A DNA stretch of 64,000 bases from Blastocystis hominis. Lineage: Eukaryota; Sar; Bigyra; Opalinata; Blastocystidae. Below the pieces are notes generated by a model that worked only from the letters and a program-made list of their open reading frames with translations, searched no databases and was not told the origin of the DNA. Positions 35,595-48,720 of this stretch are shown here, in pieces. Position 1 is the stretch's first letter; every line of letters begins with the position of its first letter. Where the stretch lies: positions 576,323 to 640,322 of the forward strand of contig NW_013171817.1 of the NCBI RefSeq assembly GCF_000151665.1, written 5' to 3'. Both the position numbers and the translations under genes were made by a program.

Positions 35595-37034
35595 CAAGAG
35601 CTGATTACCTAATACAAATTAGGAAATCATGTATTTGATTTTACGTTCAATGGCATATAGTATGAGAAAGTAAATTACTACATAGGTACGACGGCTATTG
35701 ACTGATTGTAATACTATTACATATCAAAGTACTAGATAAACAGTATTGCGATAACAGTAAAAATCATACAATAATACATATTACGTTCCTTAAATTATAA
35801 ACATAAATATTTGAACAAGAAATACATAAAATAGACAAAATACTCTGTATTTATTATTTAATTTAGTATAAAGAGATTGCATAAATGAATGTAACAATAT
35901 GTCGAGTTCATCGATGTCAATCCGTTACACACACAAATTCATAGAACTATTTATTTTGTTTCCTATTTTTCCTAAACCTTTTTCCTGAACGTATTTCCGT
36001 TTACTGTAATATATTTATGAGAAAACGTTTATATCAACGATTATCTCTTGGATATTTTATATAGTGTCCTTATCTCTGTAATATCACTTACACATTTTTG
36101 TAATATAGCATTAGTACTCATAGCCGTTTTGAAATATAGCTTGCTAAATCAAGAAATAGGATCACGAATGTGAAATAGTATATTTCATGATATTCAAAAT
36201 CATGTGGATTATGTTTTATAAAATAGGTCACGTGTTTTTATATGTTCAATTAAAGTAGTTATTATTCAAAATATGGGGGAAAATGAAAACTTCATAATAA
36301 TTTAAGTACATATAGGCTTTACTGTCTAAAATCTATCCTTCTCAACATCAATGAATGATACACTATAATCTATAGATATGAGTCATTCATCTATGGAAGT
36401 GATTAGCACTATTATCTAGATATTGCTTTCACATATCAAAGCCAGAAAGATGAGAGTGTTAGTCTCCAAATCAATGCTCTTTCGACTTAATCTTTTGCAA
36501 CACCTAATAATGATAAGGCAGCAGTTTTTTAACATTCCCCTAACTTGTACTTATAGCAATAGTTTTTCCAGAACGAAATGAAACATAAATATGAATCATA
36601 GCATATCTATAATGATTCTATTCAACTGCCTTACTATAGTATAAAATATTATATTCCAAATATGAGCCAAAGATCCTCTAGATAATATAGTCTATCACAA
36701 TTGTAGTAAAGACATTGAAAATACTTATAATTCTCATTTATTTAATACATGTGATATCAGTACTTGCCTACTACCCTAAATAATGCATAAAATTGAACAT
36801 CAGAAATAGGGAACAGCAATTATAGATAATTCCTATTGTCAGATCGACTTCCCATTGTGTAGCACTCATATGGATTGTTACTATACACGCTAAACTGACT
36901 ATATTCCTATTCTCTCAATAATCCAACTGCCGAAAGCATTTGACAGATTCAACTTATTTATAATCACTTATATTTAATCATTTCAATTACTTTATGTTTT
37001 TTGTATTCCTGAAAATTGTTTGATTCTTATTAAT
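35595..37034. other. AT-rich spacer
   Basis: About 1.4 kb with no supportable gene or repeat. Confidence 0.5.
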
Positions 37035-38696
37035 ATGATATTATATCTCTTTGTTCTTTTATGTACATATTGCTTTTTGTTACTAAAAACCTATCGACTC
37101 CACATTATAAGAAAGGACTACTCTTATATTTCTAAGATAGGAATACGCTGTGGTAGTCCTATTTCAATGTGGAATAGATATTATTTGCATAATCAAAGTG
37201 AGGTAATCAATGGACCAGTAGTTGACTCAGTCGATGAAGAACATGTTCAAGATCATTATGCATATCTACTTCAGGCAAGAGAAAAGAGCTTTGAAAATGT
37301 ATTTATGAAGCAATCTAATTCTAGACTATCGAAGATGTACAACATGTATGCTATCAAAGTGAATGATATTCTGCAACAAAAGAATAACACATTCTTGGCC
37401 AAACAATATCATTCTTTGCGGTATATATCTTCGGGTAACGTTTGTGATGGATGCTATCTCAAGCAAAATATAAAGACGTTTACCAAAACTCCGAAGAATG
37501 AACAGATTCTGAGAAAGTTTGTAGGTAATAAAGAAACACTGGAAATATATATGCCACATAAACGTAACAACGAACCAAATGTGTAAAATCTAGCGTATTA
37601 TCCTAAACATATCAAGAAGTATGATGTCACCTCAATCTATGTTATCTATGGAAGAAATCGTTTCTTCACGATTCCCGAGCTACTTTACAGAAACAGGGGG
37701 TAATGACTATGAATCGTATTGATAATAGACACATCATATTAGTAGTCATGGATACAACTGACACAGAACGATCCTATTTAACCTACATTAGAAATCACTA
37801 TCTGCCATCTCGTTTAACTCTATTGTTATATCTTGTTCAACAGAATCATAAGTATTATGATCATTTCCCAGTGAACTATTTACGTTCATTGGGTATTAGC
37901 AATGTGAATACATCTCATTACATTGTGATGGATATGGATTTACATTTGTCAAGTATGAATAATGGGAGTGATTTAGTACTAGTGAATGCATATCATGAAA
38001 TGACTAACCTTCCTCGCTTTATATACGAAAGCAATAATTCAGCCGTAATTCTTCCAGTATTTTTCATCAACAACATTTTAGCCAATTGTAATAGCACTAC
38101 TTCCTGTGCTTACTTGTCAGAACTAAGGATTGGATTAAGTGTAGGGCAAGTGCACTTCACCCATCAAATAAACTGGAGTTAATTATGTGCATTCATCACA
38201 AGCTTTGCACATCTGAAAAGAATATGATAAGAACTCATGTAAGGAATCGTTTTGCATACTGAAACATAGCATTATGTTATGCCAGAATGGTATTTCACAC
38301 GAACAAAAGTCTCTCGTATAAAATGTTTCATTGCCGACATGATGGAGCCCTATGTGATTGTGAAACATTCCCCTTCCACCCCAATGTATGACAGCCGATT
38401 TATTGATTATGGATTTAACAAAATGTCATTCATTGAAAAATTGAGACAAATGAACTTTCAGATGTATATCTTAAACAATGCATTTGCTATTGATTATCCT
38501 CATCCAATGTAAGAGTCTGAACTGTTTTACATTCAGATCGCCTTTTAGAAAAGCGTATTTAGCACATATAAAGACAACACGCAACCTTTACAAACAAGTA
38601 CTGTTGGAACTAGGAAACAAATACAACAAAACACCTCATTTTCCAATTTGCACGGAGAAACAGAGCAATTACTATATTGAGATTCCAAATGAGTAA
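37035..38696 (+). CDS. GT49/LARGE-like glycosyltransferase, paralogue 2
   Basis: ATG 37035 starts an anchor (MILYLFVLLCTYCFLLL). After the stem come SSGNVCDGCYLKQN, KKYDVTSIYVIYGRNRFFTIPELLY, HYLPSRLTLLLYLVQQ, SHYIVMDMDLHLS, LPRFIYESNNSAVILPVFF, KLCTSEKNMIRTH, VMPEWYFTRTKVSRIKCF and EPYVIVKHSPSTPMYDSRFIDYGFNK with LNNAFAIDYPHP. The pattern is GT49, with DMD as the probable metal site. Introns are about 29-31 nt and their positions match paralogue 1, for example the one just after HLS and the one just before HYVMPEWY. The last exon ends NYYIEIPNE with TAA. Likely Golgi lumenal. The exon at about 38130-38190 is not settled. Confidence 0.77.
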
Positions 38697-40812
38697 TTGT
38701 AGCAACTACATTTTTACTAGTTGTGGTAAACTCTGATCGATGGAATGATTCCTAGATGATAGTGTTAGTGATTATGGAGGGAAGAGACTTTAATTGAAGA
38801 AAGTAGTTTTAGGACACAATTGTAAATACTTTTAGGGTTGGTTATTTGTTTGAAAAACCCTCTTGATTATCAGCCCTATAAGGCTAATTGCGTATTTCAA
38901 ATGGGATAAAAACAGGAAATTGACAAAACTAGCCAGAAAAAGAAAAATCTTGAAGAATGCAAATCAACATAGAGAGTATGGTATAAAATCTACAGAAATG
39001 AAGCTTATTGATATCGATAATGTATGTATGAATGTTTCACATTTATTCCGATTATCACCAATTGAATGCCATTTTAGAATTGGGAATGACATCATTTACC
39101 CATTTACAACTTGATAAACTCTTTCGTTCATTTAGAATTCAAAATACACAGAAATATGTACATTCGTGCTTACTAACTCAATCTCCACTAGCAAAAACAA
39201 ATCAATACCATTCACCAGGCTAATTCCCCAATTATCGTTCAACTAAGTTTACTCTAAATCGTACAACCTTTATTAACAGTTAAATCGTCTAAAAAGAATC
39301 TATGTACATTCATTCATTCATATCGACTACAACTAATACACCACTTTCAAGCTATTTCAACAACCATCCGATTCTTACCATTCAACCATCACTCTGTTCA
39401 CACTCTTATCCACTTAACTATCAGTCTATCAGTCTTTTAGGAAAAACTTCTTCATCACACACTTTCTTCCATATCACATCAACGACTTCTTTTCAACTCC
39501 TATCTACTCAAATACACTTCCTTATACCTCATATCCTTTGATTGTTCTTCTCCTTAATACGATTTTTGTTTTCGTCATATTTCACTACTACGAATTATCA
39601 AGCTAGCCGAGCTCACGAAGGTCTAAACCCACCTTCCCTTTTCTTTTTTCCTTTTCATATCCACCCACTACCACAATCAAAATCACATTCATTTCGCTGA
39701 AATCGACACGCTTAGAGATCTTACTGGAAGTCACTGAGGATCGGGGGATCGAAAGTGGAGGATGGGATCTTTTGCAGCAGACCACTCTCCCTATTGTGGA
39801 GGAGGTTGGTGCAGATCTCAAGAAGAGAATAGGGGTGAGGATTGATGGTTATTACTTTTTCTTTCATATTCACTCGGTGTCCCTAAAAGAAGCGTTGGGT
39901 TGCAGCGCACCAACAAGAAGAAGAGGAGAGAAGGAAGGCTACACGGAGAGTACCAAGAATCTAGAGAGTGAATTACGGTTACTTGTGAAATGATTGGAAA
40001 TGCGGAGACGAGGATCATGGAGAACCTAATTACGTGCTTAGAATAAAGGCCTTGACTTACATGAACGATTAATGATGCATCCAATAATCACTTATGGTAG
40101 ATTGGATTCGCTTATCATGGGTGGGTTTTCCTTTTGGTACAAATCTCAATATCCAGTAAACTCGTCTTGAAGGCATTAGAATTGTGTTTTGAGTATGCTC
40201 AATGTAGTATAAACATCAAATGTATATGGAAAATATATATATGTGTGTTTCCTGAGGAAATGATTCCGTAAGTAATAATCTCCGGATATAATAGGGATTT
40301 TCGGTTGGAAGAGAGTGGGAAGAGGTCTAAGAATAATATGCAGAAGAATACAAAAAACAAGAGGCTGAAAGAACAGTAGACAATCAGAATAAAGAAATTG
40401 AATATGAACAGAGTGAGGAGTGTGAAAAATATGAAAGAGGAGGAATGCCTGTAATGAGAACAGTCAGCCTGATAAAATGCAGTGCACTCAGAAAGAGCAG
40501 AGCATGTAGAATATTGAATATCCGGACACAAAAAGGGATATGACTAATTGACCGGAGTACTGAAATAAGAATGGTGAATACACAAGGTATGATGATGTGA
40601 TACAGTAAAGAAACAGCAATTGAAATATATAATGGAAAACAATACTTTGCACTAATAATGAGGAAGCGAGAGTGTAAGCCTTTAGAGGATTTTAATTCTG
40701 TTAAGTGGATCATGATATCTCTGTATAAGAAAGTTCAATTGATGATATCGGAGAAATAAACAATAGTAGATTCACCAGTTCAGGGTGTGGACTGAAGACC
40801 AATTGTCGATAA
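38697..40812. other. Mixed spacer with possible transposon or gene debris
   Basis: No firm gene. A frame reads open for about 60 residues at roughly 39660-39830 (STRLEILLEVTEDRGIESGG, then TTLPIVEEVGADLKKRI) with less AT than its surroundings; I cannot name it. An open frame at 39302-39541 is Ser/Thr/His low-complexity and looks non-coding. Confidence 0.4.
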
Positions 40813-40842
40813 ATGGATTCCACGTTGATTTATACTTTTTCA

Positions 40843-41421
40843 ATACTTGGAAACCATATGGGATTCAGAGTGAGAGTGTTCCTCCAGAATCCCCGGCGAC
40901 CAAAGGGGAAGAAATACCAATTTGACAGGAGACTGGTGTACGGCGTGGCAACCCACAATGTAGGCAGAGATGACATCGTGGTATTTGCAAGGACGGCAGA
41001 CAGATTGCAGAAGTTGCTGGATCATGTCTCGGAGTGGGCGAATACATGGGAGATGTCTGTGGGGCATGCCAAATGTGGTGTGATGCTATTTGGTACTGCC
41101 GAGAAGAACGCAAACTATGAAGGAAGAGAATGGATTCTCCAAGGAAAACCGATAGCGGTAGTTGAGGAATATACCTACTTAGGAGTGAAGATCACCCCCA
41201 AACTGGACAGGACGGATATGAGGGATGCGAGAATTGGGAAGATGGAGATGCTCCTAGGTAGCCAAAAGCGATTCCTATGCGACTACAGAATTCCGGCACA
41301 GTTAAGAGTCAAAGTACTTCAGAGTGTTGTGCTGACATCTGGGCTCTATGGAGCAGAAGTATGGGAGGAAACAAGGAGAATAAAATGGATGTTGAAGAAA
41401 GGTACCAATTCCATTTTGTAA
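40843..41421 (+). mobile_element. Non-LTR retrotransposon (LINE) reverse-transcriptase fragment
   Basis: The frame contains the RT palm-domain block DDIVVFARTADRLQKLLDHV (second catalytic Asp pair of the A/FADD motif), then WEMSVGHAKCGVMLFG and the typical YTYLGVKITPKLD, followed by RLRVKVLQSVVLTSGLYGAEVW-like residues. This is the C-terminal half of a LINE RT and connection region. The residues before DDIVVFA (normally L-FADD) are altered, and no endonuclease or N-terminal RT is seen, so it is a truncated dead copy. G+C is visibly higher than in the flanks. Confidence 0.8.
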
Positions 41422-42515
41422 ATCATAGAAAACAGTATCATCTACATTCTATCGATTTAACTAGAATTAGAAATGTGATGTCATCGATAGATTGGATTGC
41501 AATGTAATGGCTAAGAGATTGAATGATTCAAAACATTTGAATAGTTACCTAAACACGACCAACTAAGATAGAGATGGATGGAATAAGGAAGCTAGACTCG
41601 TTTTGAGAGATTGAGAATAGTGCAGAATGACACATGTGAGGTGAATGATTTATCAATTGAATTTCGATTGGCGAAAGATTTGGATGACAAGAGGCTACTT
41701 ATCAATGAAGATGAGAAATGATTATTGAATGTTCGATTTGCAGAGTCGACAATAAAAGGATAATAGGAAGTCTCGAAATGGTATGAAGTCGAAGCATGTA
41801 TATTAATAATCGAATGGAATTGACTAATCATGATAAATGATAAATCACATTCAAGTATGGATAGATCGACATTGATTGAGTGGAGAGATTGTAACAATCG
41901 TTATTTAGATGGCTATCTGTAGCCAACGATCTCGTTGAGCAATGATGAATGATGTGTTTTTGCTTTTGAAACAAAATTGAATGAGGAATAAAGCACAATG
42001 TGAGAAAGAATGAAACGGACAAGTAAGAGAATAGGTTATTGATTTGAAGAAAGTAAAAAGTATAGTGTTATTAGCGAAGATAGAATTGCAAAGAGAGAAA
42101 GAATTTCTAATTTCGAGAGATAGATAGCTGAGTTGAAAGGTGAAATACTCTGTAAGAAGCGTTATTATTGAGGTAATAAAGGTGAATCATTGGAAATCAA
42201 ATAACCATAGTATTTTTGTTTGCATTGATTGCTTCTTTCTCTGCTGATCAGCTAAAATCCAATTGTGTGAAAATAGGAACACGGAATGTATCACTTTGTC
42301 AAATAATAGAACTCAAGAGAGGCTCTGGTCATGTTTCTGTGTGAATTCTAGTTGATTCTGTTAGATGTATATGTGAGTATTGAGTGATATTAACACTCTC
42401 CAGGGATACTAACATGTATTATACCAACTTTTTTCTAGGTTACATACAATTTTGATGAGGGTGATAATAAACAAATAAGTATCGAAAACTAGATTGTTCA
42501 ATCATACTAACGAGA
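41422..42515. other. Spacer without supported gene
   Basis: Purine-rich, AT-rich sequence downstream of the RT fragment, possibly its decayed 3' end. Confidence 0.4.
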
Positions 42516-44177
42516 CTATTGTCTATAACACTTATCCTTATCATCCGTTAATGTGATGGGCGGATTACCAGATAGTGCACATCCAGCAAATGCAAATGTA
42601 CTGTCTTTTGTCATGATACACGATTTACTTTTACTCAATATGTACAGATCTGCCACTGCTGTATATGTAGCTATTGAAACACTGTCTAAATTCATCACTT
42701 GAGTATCTGAGAATAGAGCTTTCTCATTCACAAAACTCACATTTCGATTCCTCAGATTCTGTTTCAGATAGTTCTTTGCATACATCGAATCAGAAGCAAT
42801 ATATATGTTATTTGTTTTAGAGTATGACTCTATACAACGAGCTGCTACAGAAAGAGATTTCATTGATAACCATTGTTCTTTCAAGGGATAGTCTGAAAGA
42901 CTTCCACCCATTCTCAGTTGAATCGCATCAAATGGTTGCGTGTCGACGATTGGATATCTCACTCTCATGATCTGCTTTGTCAGGTCAGTGATTTGCATAA
43001 CATGTCTCAAAAATTCTCCATAACAATAGTATTGCCGCAGATAGGATGAAATGTTCTTCTGATAGCTCACTATTCCATTGTGTAGGAGAATATCATGATA
43101 TCCCACAGAGTCGATCACAAACTTCAGCAGGAGTGAATTTCCGATTACTGCTGTTATTCTTGTTGGGAATATAGGATCAACCTTTCCTGTATTGATTGCA
43201 TTGCTTGTGTATCACAAATCTTGTATTTTGAACTTTCCAAAAGGTTTAGGAACTAGTAAGTAACTGTAGTGAAGCAGATAGTTTATATCTGTATAATCAA
43301 CGATTTTCTAGACGATACCTTCATCAGGAACATAAACAATCTGTCCAGTATAGTTCTGCCGAATGTTCCACACTATATGCCATGATGCAGAATAAGGAAC
43401 TAGGTTTCAACAACAGTTTTGAATGTACTGATAATAGGGATTCTGTGTCTAATTGAAAGAAAATACAATCCACTGAACAGCTGCAAGCGATTTCCCAAGC
43501 CTTTATAATTGGGTAATAAAATCAATCGCTGGTTAGATCTCACTCTATGCATTAATAAAGAGCAATCATGAATAATACAAAGACTGTAACTCAGCAGACT
43601 GTATTTGATTAGTATGTATTGGCGATATCCCCTTACCTCTAACTCTATCACTAAACGATAATTCATAATCATCCAACTATTACCCAAATTTGTTTATGAT
43701 TCCAGGCAGTGAATCTCGAATCTTAGCTCCTTTTATTAGCTGATGGGTCTGGTTTGTATTGAGTATGGTTATTACATTGATATCTGTTGTTATATTGCTA
43801 CTCCAATCTGCTGGTCGAACTAACTGCCCATTGTTTCCCAAAACACTTGTAGAGTCCACTTTGATTCCATTATCACTCTGCTGAACTAATGGTACATTAT
43901 ACTGTTGACTTGGATTTCCAGAACGTCTACATCGAATAAACAGAGTGATTTGATACCTGAGTGATAATAGGAGTGTATGGCTAGCTTTAATTGAATAGTT
44001 ACATAAACTATTGAGGAAAGTGTTCGTTGATGACAGTTGTGACCTACATAGAATAATCTCTAAGAGAATTACAGCAAGTAACTTGCAATTACAATCAATA
44101 TTAACTGCACCATACGAATACCGAATTACCAAGTAACTATAATGATCTCCTAATTCCCAATATTTCTTGTTTTCCAA
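42516..44177 (-). CDS. Fucosyltransferase-like (GT37/GT11-like) gene, tandem copy 2
   Basis: Multi-exon minus-strand gene. The N-terminal part is a Ser/Asn-rich stem ending DSLPGIINKFG. A catalytic part follows with LLPNYKGLGNRLQLFSGLYFLS, YYCYGEFLRHVMQITDLTKQIM, DAIQLRMGGSLSD, NNIYIASDSMYAKNYLKQ, FVNEKALFSD, AVADLYILSKSKSCIMTKDS and TFAFAGCALSGNPP. The order GLGNRL, QxRxGG, SDS, then D-YIL-S...STFA-AG matches fucosyltransferases of the GT11/GT23/GT37 superfamily. Stop at 42518-42516. It is tandem with, and strongly similar to, the gene just upstream. Exact starts and two introns (about 43120-43400) are not settled. Donor specificity is inferred only. Confidence 0.68.
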
Positions 44178-44555
44178 TAATCGTATTCTACTAGTAGTTG
44201 TATGATTATTATGCAGGTATTATACAATAAAAATACTATTATCTTTCTTTATAATAATAGCATTTCCCTATATTCTGTATTGTTATCTCTCAACTGTTCT
44301 TTATTGACTATTATTATTAGATAGTGGTAATAGCTCGTTAACATCCAATTCTAATATACCTTGTTTTTCAACAAATTGGATATCTACAAAGTACTATTCG
44401 TATCATTGCGTGTGTACTAAATCATATTACGATATGATCACATTGGTCTTTTTCAAGAATAGTTGTAGTATTCTGATTTGTTGTTCACAAATAGAACATT
44501 GAAATCCTAGTCACATTATTACCATTTTGCATTGTCCTTTCCCAACTTGGCTTCA

Positions 44556-45958
44556 TTACAGTTCTTTTAAGCTATCACTTTTTAAACATACTTGTTTCGT
44601 CCATGGAATTATCACTGGTGGTTTCCCTGTGATAGCACATCCAGCATAAGCAAACGTGCTTCCATCCGTCATTATGCATTGTTTGCTATTTCCCAGAATA
44701 TAGATATCAGCCACAGCAGAATAGGTAGCGATAAAAACACCTTCCATGTTATTCAGTTGACTATCGGAAAACAAAGACCTCTCATTGACAAAAGTCACAT
44801 TTTTGTCTTGTAATCTCTCTTTCATGAATAGTTTGGCCTTCATGGAATCAGAAGCTACATAAAGATTCTTTGACTTGCAATAGGTTCCAACACATCGAAT
44901 GGCAACATTCAATGACTCCATGGTAAGATAATGATTAGGCATGGGAACATCCGATAGTCGTCCTCCCATTCTCAGCTGAATCGCATCATAGGGTTGTTCA
45001 AAAACGATCGGATACCGTACCTTCATCATTTCCTTTGTCAGATCGGTAATCTGCATAATGTCTCGTAAAAACTCTCCATAACAATAGTAAACCTTCATAT
45101 GGGATGACACATCTCTTTGGAAACTAGTAATTCCACTGGCTAATAGAATCGAATGATACGGTTTAGAATCGAGAATGAATCGAAGAATATGCGAATATCC
45201 GATAATCGTTGTAATGCCTGTAGGTAATCCAATTCGCTCATCGCCCGTCACGATAAAGTCCTTGATTCTTTGTAAATCTGTTCTGATATGATCACCATAA
45301 GCCTTCACAACGATTAGATAGCTAAAATGAAATAGATACTTCAAGTCTATTCAATTGTATGATTATTCATTTATCGATACCTTCATCATCAGCAAAGACA
45401 ACTTGCTGAGGGAAGAATTGCTTGATAGTCCAAAACTTGTGCCACAAGGCAGAATGAGGGACTAGAATACTTAAAAGAAAACAAGGCACAGTCCTACTCA
45501 CAATAGAGCAGTTATGTCGGATAGATATAAAATACAAACCACAGAATAGCTGTAATCGATTTCCTAAACCTTTGGTATTTGGGAGAAGGAACAGTTTTCG
45601 TTTGGAACGAACCCTATTATTTGACTTTACAATAACGAAACCAACAATTCACGTAACTCTTCGGACTTAATCATGGAAGGATCTAATCGTTCGGTACTTT
45701 TGCCAATCAGCATATCACTACAAAACATGAATCAACCATTTCCTACCCATATCTGTTCTTTCCAATTCCTGGAAGATTATCTGAAATGCCATGACCTGTT
45801 TTCACTTGATGATTCTTCGTTACATTTAAGACCACTTCTAAATCTTTGGAATGATTCATGTGATTCGATTCGTTTTGATTGTTATTGTCATTCTTTGTAG
45901 AAATTGACACACCGACAGTAGAGTTGACACGAATAGTGGAAACAGAACTATTACTCAC
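44556..45958 (-). CDS. Fucosyltransferase-like (GT37/GT11-like) gene, tandem copy 1
   Basis: Same family and orientation as the next gene down. The stem ends DNLPGIGKNRYG; the core shows SKRKLFLLPNTKGLGNRLQL, YYCYGEFLRDIMQITDLTKEMM, DAIQLRMGGRLSD, NLYVASDSMKAKLFMKE, FVNERSLFSD, AVADIYILGNSKQCIMT and STFAYAGCAITGKPPVI. The stop is near 44558-44556 after CLKSDSLKEL. The 5' end may extend upstream of 45958 to include a signal anchor that I could not place. The two copies keep the same exon order, so they arose by local tandem duplication. Confidence 0.68.
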
Positions 45959-47107
45959 TTTCTATAATGTTATCAACATACCTAGACTAATACAATAGAA
46001 CTGTTGATATCTAGTATTACTCTAAACAATAATAGCAATAGTTAGTACATACCTTTTAGTCGAAATATCACTTCTATGAATAGGTACATATTCGAAAGAT
46101 GAAGAATAAGTCGATAGAGAAACATATATCAATTGTACCCTACAACTTACCAATTGGCACGATATTGAACACTAAATAGATTGAAACAAACAATAATTGA
46201 AACATAGGACACACAGAATGGTAATAGTAAACTTAATATGATACAGGTGAGCTGTGTATGAATCTATACTTGATTCTCTTTCCTTATTCTTTGTCGTTTG
46301 AGTGAATGGATTGATTCTATTGCAAAAACAGTAATGAATACTAAATCTGAATGGGTAGCCAAACATACCATTTTTGATTTGTTTAGCATTATTCAAATAG
46401 ATGGGAATGTAGTTCTATGCAATACGATACGATACAAATGGAACACATATCAAATCCCATAGTTGTCAAGAATACAAAATGGGAAAACATAGTCAGTAAT
46501 CATCATGTTCTGTGTGTATACACAATGTTTAGCCAACAATAATCTATCTATATATCTATCTTTCTATCGATAATTTACATCATTTCATCATTAAGAGATA
46601 TCTTCACTTTTAAGGCATTCTTTAGTTTCATTGCAATTACTACAACTATAATATATATATATAATAATGGGGGCAATGTCTAATTTCCAGCCTTCAGATT
46701 CTAAACTTTCGAGTTGTTTCAAACAAGCAATTTGTGAGATATCGAATTTATGAATAGTACAGAATGAATGAATTTTGTGTATTAATAGAGAATCGTAATA
46801 TAACACTTTCATTACTCTTCACTACAGCACACATCATTTGATTTATCAACATATTAGTCCATTTCTGGATTGTATAGTACCAAGTATATCACTCTTACAT
46901 GCTTAACCGACTCTTTGTCCAAAATCGCTTCATTAAATGACAGACATTTTACATCCTTTTTTTCATAATACAAGTATACATATTTCATATTCACATCTCA
47001 ATATTGATAATATCTTCCATGAAATCAAGCAAAAATAGTGTATTTTTCGTAAAGTAGTTTGGTTCATTATATTTTGGTTTTTGGTTACTTTACAAATTCT
47101 ATTTAAA
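45959..47107. other. AT-rich spacer
   Basis: Likely contains the unresolved 5' exon(s) of the minus-strand fucosyltransferase-like gene and the promoter of the next plus-strand gene. Open frames at 46172-46396 and 46591-46812 (minus) have no recognisable features. Confidence 0.4.
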
Positions 47108-48720
47108 ATGATAGTATATCTGATCCTTGCAGTCTTAGGGGAGCTTTCTATTCTGTTACACAATAGTCATCCTAACTGGAGTTTGGAATCAATTCATGTC
47201 TTACAAGTAAGTTCTCCCTTCATTTCTTTCATATTCTATAGCAAATACAATTACCATCTCACAAAGTCTTGTCTCATCATTCGAAAACTATTACCACAAC
47301 GTTACCAACAGTTGCTCCTGTATTCTTTGCTCTCTCTTTTCCTATTATGACTAGTATATTGATTTTCAACCTCTTGATAAGCGATATGGAAAGAACAACG
47401 TATATGTGCAAAAGCTAATGAAGATACCCTCCCTCAAGCATTTCAGCAATGAAAAGAAATGCTTTCAACAGCTCGTTCCATATTATCTCAACCCATTTGC
47501 GAGCTCAGCTTGTCATAATGCCAGTGATTTGTTTGATTTCTTCAAGCACAACAAAAAGAATCTATTCTTCGATTGCCATGATTCACATCCATACTCACAT
47601 TGCCAGCAATTCTATGTCGTTACATATGATACAATGAAAAATGAATGTTCGTCCTTCAAAAGAAAGCCATGTATGATTTATGAAAGTTGCTCTCTCTTAC
47701 ATACTAGATAATCCCAAGGATTATGATGATGTCACTCTAATCACAATCTTAACGTTAGTTCGGAAAGATCGATTGCCCTATTTGATGAAGAGATGGAAAC
47801 ATCGAATCAATATGGTAATCTTCGTTACAGAGAATGAGATCGATGAGTTAAGAGAGGTGATCGATTCATACAAGTCCTATAAACGAATCACCTTTATACT
47901 CTACATTGTGAAGTCTAGGATCGGCTCGCGTTATCAAAGCATTTATTATGATGAAAAGAAACCCGTTTATCGAAACAATACAATCTTTCCTATCAATGTT
48001 TTGAGGGACTTAGCGATCGAGTTCATTGATACAACTCATTACTTTGTGAGTGATATCGATGTATTTTCATCCGATACTCTATATTCGACACTTCAGATTC
48101 ATAATCAAACACTGAAGGATCCGAAAGCCGTATTGTTGCTAAAGTCATTCCTAATGAATGAAAAAGAAGTGAATCACAAGAATTGTTATGAAAAAGGATT
48201 GTGTGAGAATATGTATATGATTTGTGTGGATCGTTGTAATGGTTAGTTGGGATATGGTTCCTCATACAAAATCGGAATTGAAGCGAGTGTATATGCATAG
48301 TGTTGTACCTCATCCTACAGGTCGACATGTAGTTTATATAAATTCTGAACCACACATAGAGAATTGTAGATGTAGATAAAATGCTTGCCGAGAATAAGAA
48401 CATTCTTTACCGATACTATGCTGATCATGAAATGGAACCCTATTCCATAGTCAAGCGTTCAATGGATAATCCCATATTCCATCCATATTTCATTGATTAT
48501 GGATATAACAAGGAAGAACTATTGAATCGGATGATATCTCAACGTATTTGATTGTGGTTTGTCCTATTTTGTAGATTATCACTTTTATGTCTTAGCCAAC
48601 GAATTTTGCATTGAAATACCTCACAAACGAACCAAGATATCAAAGGACTATAAACGAGGCACTTACATGTGGCAGCTTGCTCAGATAATAAGAAAGACGT
48701 ATGGAATAAAGCTAGTATAG
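47108..48720 (+). CDS. GT49/LARGE-like glycosyltransferase, divergent paralogue 3
   Basis: ATG 47108 begins a hydrophobic anchor (MIVYLILAVLGELSILL). The exons give YDDVTLITILTLVRKDRLPYL, FVTENEIDELREVI, THYFVSDIDVFSSDTLY (metal-site Asp pair), KSFLMNEKEVNHKNC, then EPYSIVKRSMDNPIFHPYFI, DYGYNKEELLNRMIS and, across a 31-nt intron beginning at about 48544, YHFYVLANEFCIEIPH. This follows the GT49 layout but is far from the other two copies. It ends KAYGIKLV-type with TAG at 48718-48720. Internal exon junctions at 47340-47410 and 48240-48380 are only partly resolved. Confidence 0.68.

Noticed and set aside
39302-39541. 79-residue Ser/Thr/His frame
   Set aside because: Low-complexity C/T-rich sequence with no homologous motif or splice partner.
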